Assembly (NCBI RefSeq): GCF_900079775.1
Contig: NZ_LT556038.1
Span: 260,678-324,677, forward strand
Reading direction: 5' to 3'
Length of the DNA stretch: 64,000 bases
From: Leyella lascolaii
GTDB taxonomy: Bacteria > Bacteroidota > Bacteroidia > Bacteroidales > Bacteroidaceae
In this document: one piece after another, positions 62,861 to 64,000 of the stretch
Position numbering within the stretch: position 1 is the first letter of the stretch
Layout of the letters: each line of letters opens with the position of its first letter
Notes under the pieces: model-generated
What the model saw: the letters and a program-made list of their open reading frames with translations, nothing else
What the model was told of the DNA's origin: nothing
Database searches by the model: none
Translations under genes and position numbers: made by a program

Positions 62861-63865
62861 ATGAGCCGGAAGTGGAACAACATCTTCTTCGGCTTCGGAC
62901 TGGCGGCACTCATACTCATGGCTGCCGGCATAGACATGGACGAGGCGCGTGACGCACTGAAAAGCGCAAGCTACAGGTTTCCGCTCATCGTCATGCTCTG
63001 GGCTCTGCTGTACATCCTCAACACCGCAGCGTGGTATCTGATAATAAACGCCGGAGGACGGAGCGGCATAAAGTTCGGATGGCTGTACAAGGTGACTGTG
63101 AGCGGATTCGCCCTCAACTACGCCACTCCGGGCGGACTGATGGGAGGAGAGCCCTACAGGGTGATGGAACTGAAGCCGCACATAGGCGTGGAGAGAGCGT
63201 CGTCGTCGGTCATACTGTATGTGATGACGCACATCTTCAGCCACCTGTTGTTCTGGCTCATGTCGGTGTTCATATGCCTCCTGACACAGCCTGCCGACGC
63301 GCTCACGGCATCGGTGATGGCTGCCACGACAGTGTTCTGCGCGCTCGGAGTGTGGTTCTTCATATCATGCTACCGCACAGGTCTGGCATCAAGACTGATA
63401 AACCTCACACGCCACATGCCGATGCTGAAAAAGAGAATGGAAGCCTTCGCCGCGCGCAACCGTGAGAAAATAGAAAACATAGACCGCCAGACGGCGGCGC
63501 TGCACACACAAAGCAAAAGCCGGTTCGCAGCCGCTGTGATGCTGGAACTGGCGTGCCGCTTCTGCTCGGTGGCTGAGATTTACATCATCATCACACTGAT
63601 GTCGCCCGGCGTGAGCTTTGTGCAGTGCATACTGATACTGGCGTTCACAAGTCTGTTTGCCAACCTGCTGTTCTTCATGCCGCTGCAGATAGGCGGACGC
63701 GAAGGCGGGTTCCTCATGTCGGCGGCAAGTCTCGGAGCGGGAGCGGGAGCCGGAATATTCACCGCACTGATAGTAAGGCTGCGCGAGCTTGTGTGGACAG
63801 GGATAGGTCTGTTGCTTATGAAGGCAGACCGGAAATGTCATAACAGTAATACGGCACGAGACTGA
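62861..63865 (+). CDS. Lysylphosphatidylglycerol synthase TM region / UPF0104 family protein
   Basis: 334 residues with about eight membrane helices, such as FGFGLAALILMAAGIDM, LIVMLWALLYILNTAAWYLI, VLMTHIFSHLLFWLMSVFIC-type segments and ILILAFTSLFANLLFFMPLQ. The family motifs NYATPGGLMGGEPYRVMELK and LQIGGREGGFLMSAASLGAG are conserved. It lacks the C-terminal aminoacyl-transfer domain of MprF, so it is the flippase-like half only. Probably an inner-membrane lipid or polyprenyl-linked substrate mover; the substrate is unknown. Its ATG comes one base after the pdxA stop. Confidence 0.86.
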   Translation: MSRKWNNIFFGFGLAALILMAAGIDMDEARDALKSASYRFPLIVMLWALLYILNTAAWYLIINAGGRSGIKFGWLYKVTVSGFALNYATPGGLMGGEPYRVMELKPHIGVERASSSVILYVMTHIFSHLLFWLMSVFICLLTQPADALTASVMAATTVFCALGVWFFISCYRTGLASRLINLTRHMPMLKKRMEAFAARNREKIENIDRQTAALHTQSKSRFAAAVMLELACRFCSVAEIYIIITLMSPGVSFVQCILILAFTSLFANLLFFMPLQIGGREGGFLMSAASLGAGAGAGIFTALIVRLRELVWTGIGLLLMKADRKCHNSNTARD

Positions 63866-63876
63866 AAGATATATTA

Positions 63877-64000
63877 AAAAACAGTGCCAGCGAGCGCAAT
63901 GAGAGCTTGCTATCAAATTGCCGGGCGCAGCCTGTTTTATTTAAAAACAGTGCCAGCGAGCGCAATGAGAGCTTGCTATCAAATTGCCGGGCGCAGCCTG
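63877..64000 (+). repeat. 66-bp hairpin repeat, at least two units, running off the window
   Basis: ACAGTGCCAGCGAGCGCAAT starts at 63881 and 63947, 66 bp apart; each unit continues GAGAGCTTGCTATCAAATTG, then CCGGGCGCAGCCTG. This is the 53.5-kb family in the opposite orientation. The array probably continues beyond base 64000. Confidence 0.9.

Overview
The window is a chromosome segment of a Bacteroidales bacterium, most likely a member of Prevotella in the broad sense. The evidence is the divergent surE-lpxB / parA-parB-DUF5683-mltD-rel gene order, proteins with C-termini typical of type IX secretion substrates, a KorDABC-type 2-oxoacid:ferredoxin oxidoreductase, a DUF4922/SpoIID fusion next to an AmpG-like transporter, and promoters of the Bacteroidetes type (TTTG, about 20 bp, TAnnTTTG). 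No tRNA, rRNA, transposase, integrase or CRISPR array was seen. Coding DNA is ordinary housekeeping; the unusual signals lie between the genes.

Layout. 1-8659: the end of a GH109-type gene, then lpxB and surE (minus), then parA, parB, a DUF5683 protein, a lytic transglycosylase and the (p)ppGpp enzyme (plus). 8660-10065: 1.4 kb of non-coding repeats. 10066-21605 (minus): an OmpA-family porin, a large secreted SGNH esterase, the ffh-folD-TPR-2-oxoacid oxidoreductase operon and a secreted endonuclease-like protein. 21606-26299: repeat arrays, hsp20, another repeat element and a hybrid histidine kinase. 26532-32601 (minus): a Phe/Tyr operon (pheA, aminotransferase, DAHP synthase-chorismate mutase, tyrA) preceded by a clear Phe/Tyr-codon attenuator and followed by a sigma-54-type response regulator. 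32651-41114: a TPR protein, an outer-membrane protein, a tiny ORF, MATE, SIMPL, SDR, a divergent WecB homologue, and SPFH/NfeD. 41310-53140: repeat element, GH106-like rhamnosidase, the 1260-residue DUF4922/SpoIID fusion with an AmpG-like permease, and aguB/aguA. 53217-64000: repeat arrays, pyrK-pyrD, aroC-slyD, a subtilase, rlmN, pdxA and a flippase-like membrane protein.

Main unusual observations. (i) A modular non-coding element occurs four times (9391-9838, 23350-23776, 41310-41757, 60106-60500). It has a shared leader, an array of very degenerate units in a 22-bp period, and a shared trailer; three copies are flanked by ARG-box-like palindromes. (ii) Every tandem repeat family in the window has a period of 22, 66 or 88 bp, all multiples of 22. 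(iii) One 88-bp family carries a Bacteroidetes promoter in many of its units and sits directly upstream of genes. (iv) The pheA leader encodes a 25-residue peptide with four Phe and four Tyr codons and has mutually exclusive hairpins. (v) The SPFH gene is broken by sequencing-adapter sequence plus a 104-bp duplication, which is an assembly error and not biology. (vi) A 38-residue Tyr-rich ORF has a strong Shine-Dalgarno sequence and its own terminator.
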